64,000 nt of DNA, taken from NCBI GenBank assembly GCA_023379005.1, contig JAMCTG010000005.1:62001-126000 (forward strand), read 5' to 3'. Within the stretch, counting starts at the first letter, position 1, and each line of letters opens with the position of its first letter. The notes under the pieces are model-generated. The model saw nothing but the letters and a program-made list of their open reading frames with translations, was not told where the DNA came from and searched no databases. The position numbers were made by a program, and so were the translations under genes. Shown here piece after piece: positions 1-7,895 of the stretch. The DNA comes from Candidatus Babelota bacterium (GTDB lineage: Bacteria; Babelota; Babeliae; Babelales; Babelaceae).

Positions 1-1
1 T

Positions 2-685
2 TTTAAGGAATTTTTTACTGGTAATATTACTTTTTTTGCAGGTTGGACAAAAAATTATGAATATACAACACATTTAGATTTTGTAGATACAACATTAAAA
101 GTTGGTTTACAATTACCAACGGCAAGTGATCCTAGAGAAAATCATATTTTCAATTTATCAACTGGCTATGAAGGTTTTGGTGTTCCAGTAGTATGGCAAT
201 TTTCAATTGGAGCTTATGAATGGTTAACTGTCGGGGCTCAAGTTGATGGCTTATTTTTATTTAATGATATTGTTCCTATGAGAATAAAAACAGATAAAAA
301 TCAGTCAGGATTAATTAAGATTTTTAAAGATAATGTAAAAATTGATCAAGGCACAGCCTGGCACATAGGTACATATTTAAAAGCTGACCATATAATACGA
401 GGATTTTCATTTTTACTCGGCTATTCCTATGATAGAAAAGAGGCTGATAGAGTTATAAAAACCTGTTCAAAAATAGATCCTGAAATTGTAAACTCAGATC
501 CTAGCTTACAAGGCTGGTCAATGCATACTTTACATTTAAATATTGAATACGATTTTGAAAGTGAATCAAATCCTCATGGACCAAGAATAGGATTTGTATA
601 CAATCGACAATTAGCTGGAAAAAATGTTTTTTCAACAAGTTTAGAAAGTGGTTATATAGGGACTGATCTTTGCTGGAAGTTTTGA
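2..685 (+). CDS. Outer-membrane beta-barrel-like protein, C-terminal part (5' end outside window)
   Basis: The reading frame is open from base 2, so the Met at 278 is internal and the gene begins before the window. The visible 227 residues show alternating hydrophobic/polar strands (for example TTLKVGLQLPTAS and FSIGAYEWLTVGAQVDG), few charged clusters, and a C-terminal aromatic residue (CWKF at the stop). A terminal Phe is known as the recognition signal of BAM-assembled outer-membrane barrels; that this is such a barrel is an inference. No enzymatic motif is seen. A short AT-rich gap separates it from the convergent gene at 715. Confidence 0.6.
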   Translation, partial: FKEFFTGNITFFAGWTKNYEYTTHLDFVDTTLKVGLQLPTASDPRENHIFNLSTGYEGFGVPVVWQFSIGAYEWLTVGAQVDGLFLFNDIVPMRIKTDKNQSGLIKIFKDNVKIDQGTAWHIGTYLKADHIIRGFSFLLGYSYDRKEADRVIKTCSKIDPEIVNSDPSLQGWSMHTLHLNIEYDFESESNPHGPRIGFVYNRQLAGKNVFSTSLESGYIGTDLCWKF

Positions 686-714
686 TTTTTTTAAAAAAGT
701 TAATGTTTTTAAAA

Positions 715-1176
715 TCAAGACTTTGCAAAATTAATACAATATAAATTTATTTTTTCGAAGATTAAGTTGATTGCAAATGCAATATTAGCAAAATATAATT
801 GTGCAATGTTAGATGGCGATGCATATATAACTTCGGAACAATTTTTTTTTACTTCCGAAATTAAACCCAAAATATAATTTGAACTTTGATCATCTAATGC
901 CTTAAATTCATTTGTTTGAAAATAATTGTAAACTTTTGCATATAAAATAAGTACATCATCAATCATTTGATTGCAATAATGATAAATACCTTTTTCATCT
1001 ATGTCTATTGCTTTAATTAGATCAACTGTAGCCCAAATATTTAAACATTTTTCTACAATCTTTTCATATTCATTTTCTAATCCATAAGTTTGAAAATCTG
1101 TAGTTTGCTGGATCATTGAATCGGCAGATATATGTATAAAAAGAAAATATAATAAAAATAAAATTCTTTTTTTCAT
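715..1176 (-). CDS. Hypothetical secreted protein, 153 aa
   Basis: The protein starts with MKKR and a hydrophobic stretch that ends near ISADSM, a Sec-type leader. The rest is mostly predicted helical, with three cysteines spread over it and no recognised domain. The start is supported by a purine-rich AGGAGT sequence just upstream on the minus strand. It follows the small gene at 1185-1388 by 8 bases, so the two are probably cotranscribed. Function unknown; the leader and its small-residue/Met junction resemble the many exported proteins elsewhere in this window. Confidence 0.7.
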   Translation of the reverse strand: MKKRILFLLYFLFIHISADSMIQQTTDFQTYGLENEYEKIVEKCLNIWATVDLIKAIDIDEKGIYHYCNQMIDDVLILYAKVYNYFQTNEFKALDDQSSNYILGLISEVKKNCSEVIYASPSNIAQLYFANIAFAINLIFEKINLYCINFAKS

Positions 1177-1184
1177 AACTCCTC

Positions 1185-1388
1185 CTAATTTTTTGAATCA
1201 TGAGCTTTAAATGCATGGTTACAACATTTACAATTTTTTTTTCCATTAAAATTTTCAATTTCATTTTGATTAACTTGGCATGGGCATTTATAAAAAATAA
1301 ATCTATATCTGCAACGAGAAAACATTTGAGAACAGTACAAAAAAATAATTATCAAAATTAAAATTTTAAATAAAAAACTTTTAAACAC
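1185..1388 (-). CDS. Small cysteine-rich secreted or membrane protein, 67 aa
   Basis: The start is a GTG at 1388-1386, chosen because AAAAGGG lies 7 bases upstream and no in-frame ATG is available. A strongly hydrophobic N-terminus (residues 4-20) is followed by a basic, Cys-rich tail with CPC near residue 36 and NCKCCNH near residue 54. The Cys/His spacing could bind a metal or form disulfides. No family is recognised. It is the first gene of a probable pair with 715-1176. Being short with a non-ATG start, it could be spurious, but the ribosome site and leader argue for a real gene. Confidence 0.5.
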   Translation of the reverse strand: MFKSFLFKILILIIIFLYCSQMFSRCRYRFIFYKCPCQVNQNEIENFNGKKNCKCCNHAFKAHDSKN

Positions 1389-1487
1389 ATTATCACCCTT
1401 TTTAGAAAATTACTTTTAGTCAATATTCATTATTAATATAACTCAATTAATTTTCTATTTGCAATGATAAAGTAAATTTTAAATACT

Positions 1488-1943
1488 TTACCTAAACATT
1501 CTGCGCCAGCCAAAATCTAGCCATAAATGGGAGATTATACCTAGAAGGAAAAAGAAGCCGTTTGAAAAGATATAAAAACTATAATTGGGGAAAATGTTAA
1601 ATAATGTTGCTACAATCATAATAACAAATATTACATTGAACCAAAGTTTGTGAAAGAGACCTCTGTGCTTTACGTTTAACGGAACTGTTGCCATAATTCC
1701 TAAAAAACTAGCGCTAATCCATTCTTTTATTAAAATTAGGCAAATTAAAGACACGATAATTATACGATAAAAGATCTTTTGCCCCTTGCTTTTTGTGTCA
1801 ATATCAGGAAATAAACCTCCCAAAATTGTCATAATAAACCATTGTAGAATAACAAAAAATGAAAATCGATAAACTGAAAACAATAAAATGGCTAGAGAAA
1901 AAGATGTAATTGCTCCAGCTACATGTCCTTTATAATTAGGCAT
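1488..1943 (-). CDS. YdjM/DUF457-type membrane-bound metal-dependent hydrolase-like protein
   Basis: 151 residues with about four membrane segments. The features of the YdjM/DUF457 family are present: an N-terminal His in a GHVAGA context, FPDID near residue 46, HRG with a following His near residue 94, and HLWLDFGW close to the C-terminus. These His/Asp residues are the presumed metal ligands of the family. Family members lie in the inner membrane and are of uncertain substrate. The gene ends 45 bases... after a gap in the leftward direction and starts 5 bases after the SpoIID-like gene stop, so it is likely the last gene of the 4320-1488 operon. Confidence 0.75.
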   Translation of the reverse strand: MPNYKGHVAGAITSFSLAILLFSVYRFSFFVILQWFIMTILGGLFPDIDTKSKGQKIFYRIIIVSLICLILIKEWISASFLGIMATVPLNVKHRGLFHKLWFNVIFVIMIVATLFNIFPNYSFYIFSNGFFFLLGIISHLWLDFGWRRMFR

Positions 1944-1947
1944 TTTT

Positions 1948-3135
1948 TTAAGCCTTTATCTTCATCAATGCAGTTTTTGGATAATAAAATTTCAAAACTT
2001 TATCTGCCGTCCATTTGTGTAAATTTTTTTCTTCTTTTAACAGTTGATGAACACCCCACTGGCATAATCCCATTTGGTGTCCATATCCTTTTCCTTTAAA
2101 CACAAAATTTGAGCCTTTTTTAATTATAGAAAAATTAAGGCTTTTCACTTTTTTTAGCATGCTATAAACTTTTTTTCCAGTAACAGTAATGCTTTTCCCC
2201 GCAGAATCAATTAATTTTACTAACTTAACCATACCAGCTGTATCTTTAGACACAATTTTAATATCTTTTAATTTTTTGAAATTACTAAATTCACTTTTAA
2301 ACATTGCTTCTATATCTTTTAGAGGATATTGAATATCCCATTTATAGATCTTACAATCTTTACAAAAATTGCATGCATATCTTCGAGCCAAATAAGGTGC
2401 TTTTTCAAAATTTACAACATCTTTAACCTGGCTAGGAACTATTCCTCCACAGCAACAATCATACATTGCAATAATCGGTTTTTGGTCATGTGTCAAAATA
2501 AGCCCTGCTGTATTTAAAGTAGCTTGTTTTAAAATATCAAAATCGTGGTATCCTTTGTACGTTTGATGATGATTTGTATTTTTTATATCGAAATATTTAT
2601 TCTTTTTTTTACGGGATTCAAAAATTTTTGAACTTACATATGTTCTACACATAATAGCAAAAACTTCATTTACCCTTAATGACCATCCAGGCCAACTTTC
2701 TCCATAAAGAACGCTTGAAACATAATTTTCAATATTAAGAACATTTATCAAATAAATAGATTCAGGTTGTTTAATTAATACTAACGAACCTTCATATGGA
2801 ATATCATTTATTGTCAAAAGTGTATTTTCACATGGTCTAATAATAATTCTATCGGATTCAATACTGTTTTCATTTACTATAAATTTATTATCTTCAAATT
2901 TAACATGTAAATGTACAGATTTGAGAATTTCATTTTCTTGGGATGGAACTAATACATTAAATTCTCCAGTACCGCTTCTTATAAATTTTGATCTCAAATC
3001 AAACTGACCAATTTTTAGAAAAAAAGATTTTTTTTCAATTTCTTCAAGTAAAACCCTTACATTAAGGGATTTATTTGCAATAATAGAAAAATTAATACAA
3101 GAGAAAATAATAAGAAATAAATTAACCTTCTTCAT
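1948..3135 (-). CDS. SpoIID/LytB domain protein (peptidoglycan-associated)
   Basis: 395 residues with an N-terminal signal (IFSCINFSIIANKS). The SpoIID/LytB domain spans roughly residues 120-390: NIENYVSSVLYGE near 136 (family NLExYLxGVVxxE), YLAR after a Cys-rich stretch, and GKGYGHQMGLCQWG near residue 350 (family GxGHGxGMSQxG). SpoIID proteins are lytic transglycosylases or amidase enhancers acting on peptidoglycan. An unusual CCCGG and CNFCKDC insertion gives this protein many cysteines. It overlaps rnhA by 14 bases. As no sporulation context is visible, a role in wall remodelling is more likely than sporulation. Confidence 0.85.
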   Translation of the reverse strand: MKKVNLFLIIFSCINFSIIANKSLNVRVLLEEIEKKSFFLKIGQFDLRSKFIRSGTGEFNVLVPSQENEILKSVHLHVKFEDNKFIVNENSIESDRIIIRPCENTLLTINDIPYEGSLVLIKQPESIYLINVLNIENYVSSVLYGESWPGWSLRVNEVFAIMCRTYVSSKIFESRKKKNKYFDIKNTNHHQTYKGYHDFDILKQATLNTAGLILTHDQKPIIAMYDCCCGGIVPSQVKDVVNFEKAPYLARRYACNFCKDCKIYKWDIQYPLKDIEAMFKSEFSNFKKLKDIKIVSKDTAGMVKLVKLIDSAGKSITVTGKKVYSMLKKVKSLNFSIIKKGSNFVFKGKGYGHQMGLCQWGVHQLLKEEKNLHKWTADKVLKFYYPKTALMKIKA

Positions 3136-3616
3136 TGAGACACCACATGCTGAGAAATTCGTTTGGTACTGGTATTTTTTTGTTTATGCCTTCATTTGCA
3201 AGTTTATCTGCAACTGCATTATTTTCTCTTAAAATATGTTGAAAAGAGTATTTGTATGATTTTAAGAAAATTTTGGCACAATCATACATTTTTTTTAATT
3301 CTAAATTTTTTATTAAATAATCTCCATTAAACTGTTTTACTAACAGTTCAGAATCAGAAATAATTTGTATTGATTCGCCTTCACTTAAATTTTGTCTTAT
3401 AAAAAAAATTCCTAATAATAAAGCTAAATATTCAGCCTGATTATTAGTTCTGTTTCCTAAAAAAAATCCCTTTTTTAAAATTGGCTTATCATCTTTGACA
3501 AGATAAATTCCTGCACCAGCAGGTCCCGGATTATTTCGCGCTGCACCATCTACATATAATTTCCAATTAACATTTTCTAGATTTTTTTTGGGTTCCTCAA
3601 AAATATTAAGATTCAT
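3122..3616 (-). CDS. rnhA: Ribonuclease HI
   Basis: 164 residues; hydrolyses the RNA strand of RNA-DNA hybrids. All four catalytic carboxylates of the family can be placed: Asp in YVDGAARNNPGPAG near residue 23, Glu in NNQAEYLAL near 63, Asp in ISDSELLVKQ near 87, and Asp in NNAVADKLANEG near 138. The start ATG at 3616 overlaps the stop of the upstream zinc-ribbon gene in a TAATG arrangement, so translation is probably coupled. The 3' end overlaps the SpoIID-like gene. A short N-terminal extension of about 18 residues precedes the domain. Confidence 0.93.
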   Translation of the reverse strand: MNLNIFEEPKKNLENVNWKLYVDGAARNNPGPAGAGIYLVKDDKPILKKGFFLGNRTNNQAEYLALLLGIFFIRQNLSEGESIQIISDSELLVKQFNGDYLIKNLELKKMYDCAKIFLKSYKYSFQHILRENNAVADKLANEGINKKIPVPNEFLSMWCLNEEG

Positions 3617-4320
3617 TACTCTGTCCTATACAACAAACGATAACAATCTTTACACGAAATTAACTTATTATGTTTTAATGCAGCCATGTCAGCAGGATTT
3701 ACACTATAAAAACATGCGCTGCATGTATTTGCTGTTACCTGAACAACAGGATTGGACACAGATTTTTTCATGTTATTATATTTTTCCAACCACTCTTTTG
3801 GAAAACCTTCTAATTTAGATGGCCTTTCTTTTTCTGCTTTATCAATTTCTTCATTGAATGCTTTTAAAATTTGTTCTTTATCAGTTACCAATTTTGAATT
3901 TTCTTCATTAAATTTTTTAAATTCCTGAACTGCCGTTTGAAAATCTTTTTTAGCTACTTCCACTTCACTATAAAGTGTTAATAACGAATCATCAATTTCA
4001 GAACGTTTTAAATTTAATTTTTGAAGCTCATTAGTTGAAGAATAATATTCTTTTGGATTTGCTGCATTATCAAGGCGGTTTTGTGCTTTTTTGATTTGCT
4101 CGTCAGTAACTTTTAAATCGAGCTCAAGACTATGAACTTTTTTTTGTAGAGTATGATAAACCTGCTCAATTTTAGCCAAATTCAATTGCCCATCTTCTAT
4201 TTGCTTTTTAAGCTCATCAATCTCAGCTTGAATAAGCTCTTTTCTTCTTTGGTTTTCGATAAGCTTTTTATCAAATTCTACAAGCTGTATAAATAGTTCA
4301 AATGGATTTAAACTCATCAA
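3616..4320 (-). CDS. Coiled-coil protein with C-terminal C4 zinc ribbon (CT398-like)
   Basis: 234 residues. Residues 15-170 are a continuous heptad-rich coiled coil (many Leu/Ile/Glu/Lys). The C-terminus holds two CxxC knuckles, CSAC near 201 and CKDC near 225, forming a C4 zinc ribbon. This architecture is that of the CT398/C4-type zinc-ribbon family that often precedes RNase H genes in bacteria; exact role is unknown. It is first in the operon with rnhA and spoIID-like genes. The region upstream is a palindromic repeat and tRNA-Met. Confidence 0.8.
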   Translation of the reverse strand: MMSLNPFELFIQLVEFDKKLIENQRRKELIQAEIDELKKQIEDGQLNLAKIEQVYHTLQKKVHSLELDLKVTDEQIKKAQNRLDNAANPKEYYSSTNELQKLNLKRSEIDDSLLTLYSEVEVAKKDFQTAVQEFKKFNEENSKLVTDKEQILKAFNEEIDKAEKERPSKLEGFPKEWLEKYNNMKKSVSNPVVQVTANTCSACFYSVNPADMAALKHNKLISCKDCYRLLYRTE

Positions 4321-4406
4321 GTTTACTCTTTTTTAAATTGCCGTGCCAGATGCGACTGCCCTACTTCGCTAAAGCTATGAAGGGCATACTACGCAATTAA
4401 TTTAAA

Positions 4407-4440
4407 GGCCTGCCAGTCATTTCTAAAGGAAATGACTGGT
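4407..4440. repeat. tRNA-linked palindrome (element C, copy 1)
   Basis: Arms 4407-4423 and 4429-4445 form an 11-bp perfect stem core (CCAGTCATTTC / GAAATGACTGG) around a 5-base loop, with further imperfect pairing into the tRNA acceptor strand GGGCC. Read on the minus strand it directly follows tRNA-Met and uses the tRNA's own CCA as the first bases of the stem. A second, weaker hairpin lies at 4357-4386 (TGCCCT ... AGGGCA). Similar elements follow four other tRNAs in the window. Confidence 0.8.
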
Positions 4441-4514
4441 GGGCCCACCAGGATTTGAACCTGGGACCTCTCGGTTATGAGCCGATTGCTCTAACCAAGC
4501 TGAGCTATGGGCCC
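4437..4514 (-). tRNA. tRNA with CAT anticodon (Met, or Ile2)
   Basis: Read on the minus strand: acceptor GGGCCCA, D-arm AGCTCAGC...GAGC, anticodon loop CTCATAA, T-arm GGTTCAAATCC, acceptor TGGGCCC, discriminator A and encoded CCA (4439-4437). The CAT anticodon can belong to elongator Met, or to Ile2 if modified to lysidine; the sequence alone does not decide. It lacks the initiator pattern (the first acceptor pair is G-C). The CCA is part of the palindrome at 4407-4440. Confidence 0.93.
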
Positions 4515-4577
4515 ACGCATAATCTTTAAAAAGATTATTAGCCAAAAGTGTAATGCAAAATAACAATTTTGCCAAGT

Positions 4578-5591
4578 TTAGATTACAGCTAAGAGAAAAT
4601 CTTTTAGTCTTTGGCTATATCCCCACTCATTATCATACCAGCCAAATACCTTGGCAAAATGATCTCCCAGGACATCTGTAAGGTCTGCCTCAATGATTAC
4701 GGAGTGGTCGTTATTTTTAAAATCACAAGAAACTAACGGCACAAAATTAACATCCACAATACCTTTTAAATCTTTTTTTGAAGCAGTTATAAAAGCTTTA
4801 TGAATCGATTCTTTTGTCATCTTTTTCTTGGTAATAACACCAAGGTCGATTATTGAAACTTTATCTATTGGAACCCGCAATGCGCATCCTGTCACTTTGC
4901 CTTTCAAAGATGGAATAACTTTATCAACTACTTCCATAGCACCAGTTGTTGTAGGAATAATGTTTATTGCTCCAGCTCTCGATTTGCGCAAATTTTTCAT
5001 TTTTGGATCAACATCTAATAAAGGTTGCGTATTCGTATATGCATGCACTGTAGACATTGCTGCTTTTTCGATTTCAAAATTATCATCAATAATTTTTAAC
5101 ATTACCATCGCAGCATTAGATGTGCAGCTGCAAAGGGAAACAATCTTGTGCTTATTTTTTTTGTACAAATTTAAATTTACACCGGGAACAATCGCTATAT
5201 CTTCATCATTAGCAGGAGCTGTGATTAATACTCTTTTTGCGCCAGCATCGATATGTTTTTCGGCCATTTCTCTTTTTGTAAAATGACCAGTTGCATCTAC
5301 AACCCACTCAATATTTAATTTAGACCAAACAATATCTTTCGGGTCTGCAACAGCAAAAAGACGTATTTTAAAATTATCAATAAATAAAAATTTATCATCT
5401 TGTTCAACTTTGCCAGAAAAAGTTCCTAGTAAAGAATCATATTTAAACCCATGGGCAACAGCTTTAATATCGGTATTTGGCCCAACATTAATTGCAACAA
5501 CATTTAATTTTTTCTTGGCATTTTGATCATTTAAAATAACTCTTAAAAAATTTTTTCCAATTCTTCCAAATCCATTGATAGCGATGTTCAT
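4578..5591 (-). CDS. gap: Glyceraldehyde-3-phosphate dehydrogenase
   Basis: 337 residues, full family length. The Rossmann start INGFGRIGKNFLR is present. The catalytic Cys156 lies in SLCSCTSNAAM, the catalytic His near 183 in STVHAYTNTQ, and the C-terminal WYDNEWGYSQR is canonical. It catalyses oxidative phosphorylation of glyceraldehyde 3-phosphate in glycolysis. After beta-2 the usual Asp (AINDL) is replaced (AINVGPN), a position known to influence NAD versus NADP preference, so coenzyme use may differ. It is followed by nfo after 19 bases on the same side, probably one transcription unit (7833 to 4578). Confidence 0.96.
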   Translation of the reverse strand: MNIAINGFGRIGKNFLRVILNDQNAKKKLNVVAINVGPNTDIKAVAHGFKYDSLLGTFSGKVEQDDKFLFIDNFKIRLFAVADPKDIVWSKLNIEWVVDATGHFTKREMAEKHIDAGAKRVLITAPANDEDIAIVPGVNLNLYKKNKHKIVSLCSCTSNAAMVMLKIIDDNFEIEKAAMSTVHAYTNTQPLLDVDPKMKNLRKSRAGAINIIPTTTGAMEVVDKVIPSLKGKVTGCALRVPIDKVSIIDLGVITKKKMTKESIHKAFITASKKDLKGIVDVNFVPLVSCDFKNNDHSVIIEADLTDVLGDHFAKVFGWYDNEWGYSQRLKDFLLAVI

Positions 5592-5610
5592 AACTTTCTC
5601 CTAATTTTTT

Positions 5611-6432
5611 TTAAAACCAATTTCTTATCTCATTTAATAACATCTTCTCGTTTTCAATCTCAATGTCTGGAAGTTCTAAAATTATTGGAACATTTTGAAA
5701 TAATTCATTTTTTATGATCTTTTTTAAATTTTCGCTGCCTATGTTTCCATGACCAGGAATAACGTGTCTATCAATTTTTTGACCTAAAATGACATCGGTA
5801 TCATTTAAATGAATTAATCCAATTTGGTCCTTTAGAAAAATCTGATTTAAAAGTTCAAAAAATTCTTTTTGGCCCTCTTCATTAGAAATGTCATAACCGA
5901 AAGAATAGGCATGTGCAGTATCTATGCAAAATTTAATTTTTTCTGGAAAATCTATATTTTTAAATAACCCTTCAAAATCAGATAAGTCCGATCCAAAAGC
6001 ATTTCCACCATGTGCCGAATTTTCAATTATAATTGTTAATTGAGGAAAATTTTTAGAAATTATATTTAAATTTTTTACTAAGCGATTTCTCGCCTGCTCA
6101 ACACTGAGATTAAATTTGGAACCTGGATGAAAAATACCGTGAGTAAATTCCAATTTTTGAGCCATAAGAAGTTCTTTTTTTAAATTAAAAAGCTCATCAT
6201 ATTTTTCTTGTGTCATATTAATAAAGTAGGAACCATGAAAAATTAGATCTTTAAAACTTTTTCGATAAGTTTTTAATATATGATTTACTGTCAAATTATT
6301 TAAATCGAAATATTTTTTTGTCTTTGCATCAAGCAAAAAACATTGAAAAAAATTTAAATCTAATAATTTTGCTTTATCAAATGCTATATCTAATGTCTTT
6401 TCTGCTCTAATATGTAAGCTAATATTTTTCAT
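5611..6432 (-). CDS. nfo: Endonuclease IV (AP endonuclease)
   Basis: 273 residues, TIM-barrel enzyme that incises DNA at abasic sites in base-excision repair. Expected zinc ligands are visible in order: His in IFHGSYF, His in GIFHPGS, Glu in IIENSAHGG, Asp and His in CIDTAHAYSFG, His in LIHLNDT, Asp and His in DRHVIPGHGNIG, and Glu in IILELP near the end. All match the family pattern, so the enzyme should be active. It lies 3 bases downstream of the phosphohexomutase gene and 19 bases upstream of gap. Confidence 0.94.
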   Translation of the reverse strand: MKNISLHIRAEKTLDIAFDKAKLLDLNFFQCFLLDAKTKKYFDLNNLTVNHILKTYRKSFKDLIFHGSYFINMTQEKYDELFNLKKELLMAQKLEFTHGIFHPGSKFNLSVEQARNRLVKNLNIISKNFPQLTIIIENSAHGGNAFGSDLSDFEGLFKNIDFPEKIKFCIDTAHAYSFGYDISNEEGQKEFFELLNQIFLKDQIGLIHLNDTDVILGQKIDRHVIPGHGNIGSENLKKIIKNELFQNVPIILELPDIEIENEKMLLNEIRNWF

Positions 6433-6435
6433 TTT

Positions 6436-7833
6436 TTAAATATTTTGTAATTGAGATTTATCAAAATAATTTTCCAATTTTTTTGTAAATTCAGATTTAA
6501 TTTTTTCTAGCCCTTGTTGTGTGTCTGATTCAAATCTTAAACAAATGGCAGGCTGTGTATTTGAAGATCTAATCAATGCGCATCCATATGTTGTTGTTAC
6601 CAATATACCATCTAATGTACAAATTTTTTCTACATCATCTAATTTAGCGCAAAAAATTTTAATATCTTCTACTATTATATTTTTTTCCGATTCTTTGCAC
6701 TCAAGCCTTAATTCCGGGGTAGAAAATGTTTGCGGAATTTCATCGACTAAATCTTGCAGATTTTTGGCAGATTCATCAAGGACTTCTAGCAATCTTAATG
6801 CGGCATATATACCATCATCATATCCAAAATATCTATCATTGAAAAAAAAATGACAACTTAATTCTCCTGCAAATTGAGCCGATTCTTTTTTCATATTATG
6901 CTTTATTATCGAATGTCCGGAGGGAGACATTATTGTAGTAATATTTTGGTCTTGTAAGAATTTTAAAACCCCATTGCTAAATTTAACGTCATGAATAACT
7001 TTAATATTTGCTTGTTTTGTAGCAATAGATTTTGCAAAAATTGCTGTCAATTTATCACCAAAAACTAATTGTCCTGTTTTAGTTATTGGCGCCATCCTAT
7101 CGCCGTCTCCATCAAAACCTATACCTAAATCAAATTTTTCTTTAACCATTTGTTTTAAAACAGAAATATTTTTTTCAACAACCGGATCTGCCTCGTGATT
7201 TGGAAAATTACCGTCAACATCTTGGAAAAGCGTTTCAGCATTTTTCCAGTTAAATTTCTTAATTAAATTTGGAATAATTGTCCCAGTGGCTCCATTTGCG
7301 CAATCAAATATAACTTTAAAATTTTTGTTTTTTAATTTAGGAAAACTTTCAATTAAAAAATATATGTATTCTTCATTTAAATCTTTTTGTTCAAAAATTG
7401 CAGATTTTTTATTCAAAAATTTGAATCTTTCAGATTTAAATATCTTTTTAATCTTTTGGATATCTTTTCCCCATACGCAATTTTTATTTAAACAGATTTT
7501 TAAACCATTATATTCTTTAGTATTATGAGATGCAGTTATCATAATTGCAGCATCTACATTAAGATAGTATTGTGCAAAATAAAGAACTGGAGTTGGACAA
7601 ACTCCGATAAAAATAACATCTATGCCATAATCAAGAAACCCATTAGAAAGTCTTTCCAAAATTTGTTTACTGTGCACTCTGCCATCCATTCCAATTGCAA
7701 TTTTTTTGACATTCGCTCCTTGTTCTTCAAAATAAAATGCTATTGCTTTCGCCAAATCATAGACTTTTTCAATCTCTAATTCAGAACCAACTTTTCCTCG
7801 AATATCATAAGTTTTAAAAATATGATCTTGCAT
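6436..7833 (-). CDS. Phosphomannomutase/phosphoglucomutase (alpha-D-phosphohexomutase)
   Basis: 465 residues, four-domain family that interconverts hexose 1- and 6-phosphates for nucleotide-sugar and glycan synthesis. Visible motifs: N-terminal FKTYDIRGKVG, the phosphoserine loop ITASHNTKEYNGLK near residue 97, the metal-binding loop GIGFDGDGDRMAP near residue 238, the sugar-specificity segment AGELSCHFFF near 315 (GE.S.H type, seen in PMM/PGM), and a C-terminal RSSNTQPAICLRFE phosphate site. It heads the minus-strand group with nfo and gap and is divergent from sbcC with a 62-base gap that should hold both promoters. Confidence 0.92.
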   Translation of the reverse strand: MQDHIFKTYDIRGKVGSELEIEKVYDLAKAIAFYFEEQGANVKKIAIGMDGRVHSKQILERLSNGFLDYGIDVIFIGVCPTPVLYFAQYYLNVDAAIMITASHNTKEYNGLKICLNKNCVWGKDIQKIKKIFKSERFKFLNKKSAIFEQKDLNEEYIYFLIESFPKLKNKNFKVIFDCANGATGTIIPNLIKKFNWKNAETLFQDVDGNFPNHEADPVVEKNISVLKQMVKEKFDLGIGFDGDGDRMAPITKTGQLVFGDKLTAIFAKSIATKQANIKVIHDVKFSNGVLKFLQDQNITTIMSPSGHSIIKHNMKKESAQFAGELSCHFFFNDRYFGYDDGIYAALRLLEVLDESAKNLQDLVDEIPQTFSTPELRLECKESEKNIIVEDIKIFCAKLDDVEKICTLDGILVTTTYGCALIRSSNTQPAICLRFESDTQQGLEKIKSEFTKKLENYFDKSQLQNI

Positions 7834-7895
7834 ATTACTGCTCTTTTTCTAAAATAAACTATAGATACAAATTTTAAATTCAAAGCAAATCATAA

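Noticed and set aside
1948-3135. Evidence for sporulation from SpoIID
   Set aside because: SpoIID/LytB domains are widespread in non-sporulating bacteria and no other sporulation gene is seen.
4828-5286. Plus-strand open frame of 152 codons
   Set aside because: It is the antisense shadow of gap, which has full family motifs on the minus strand.
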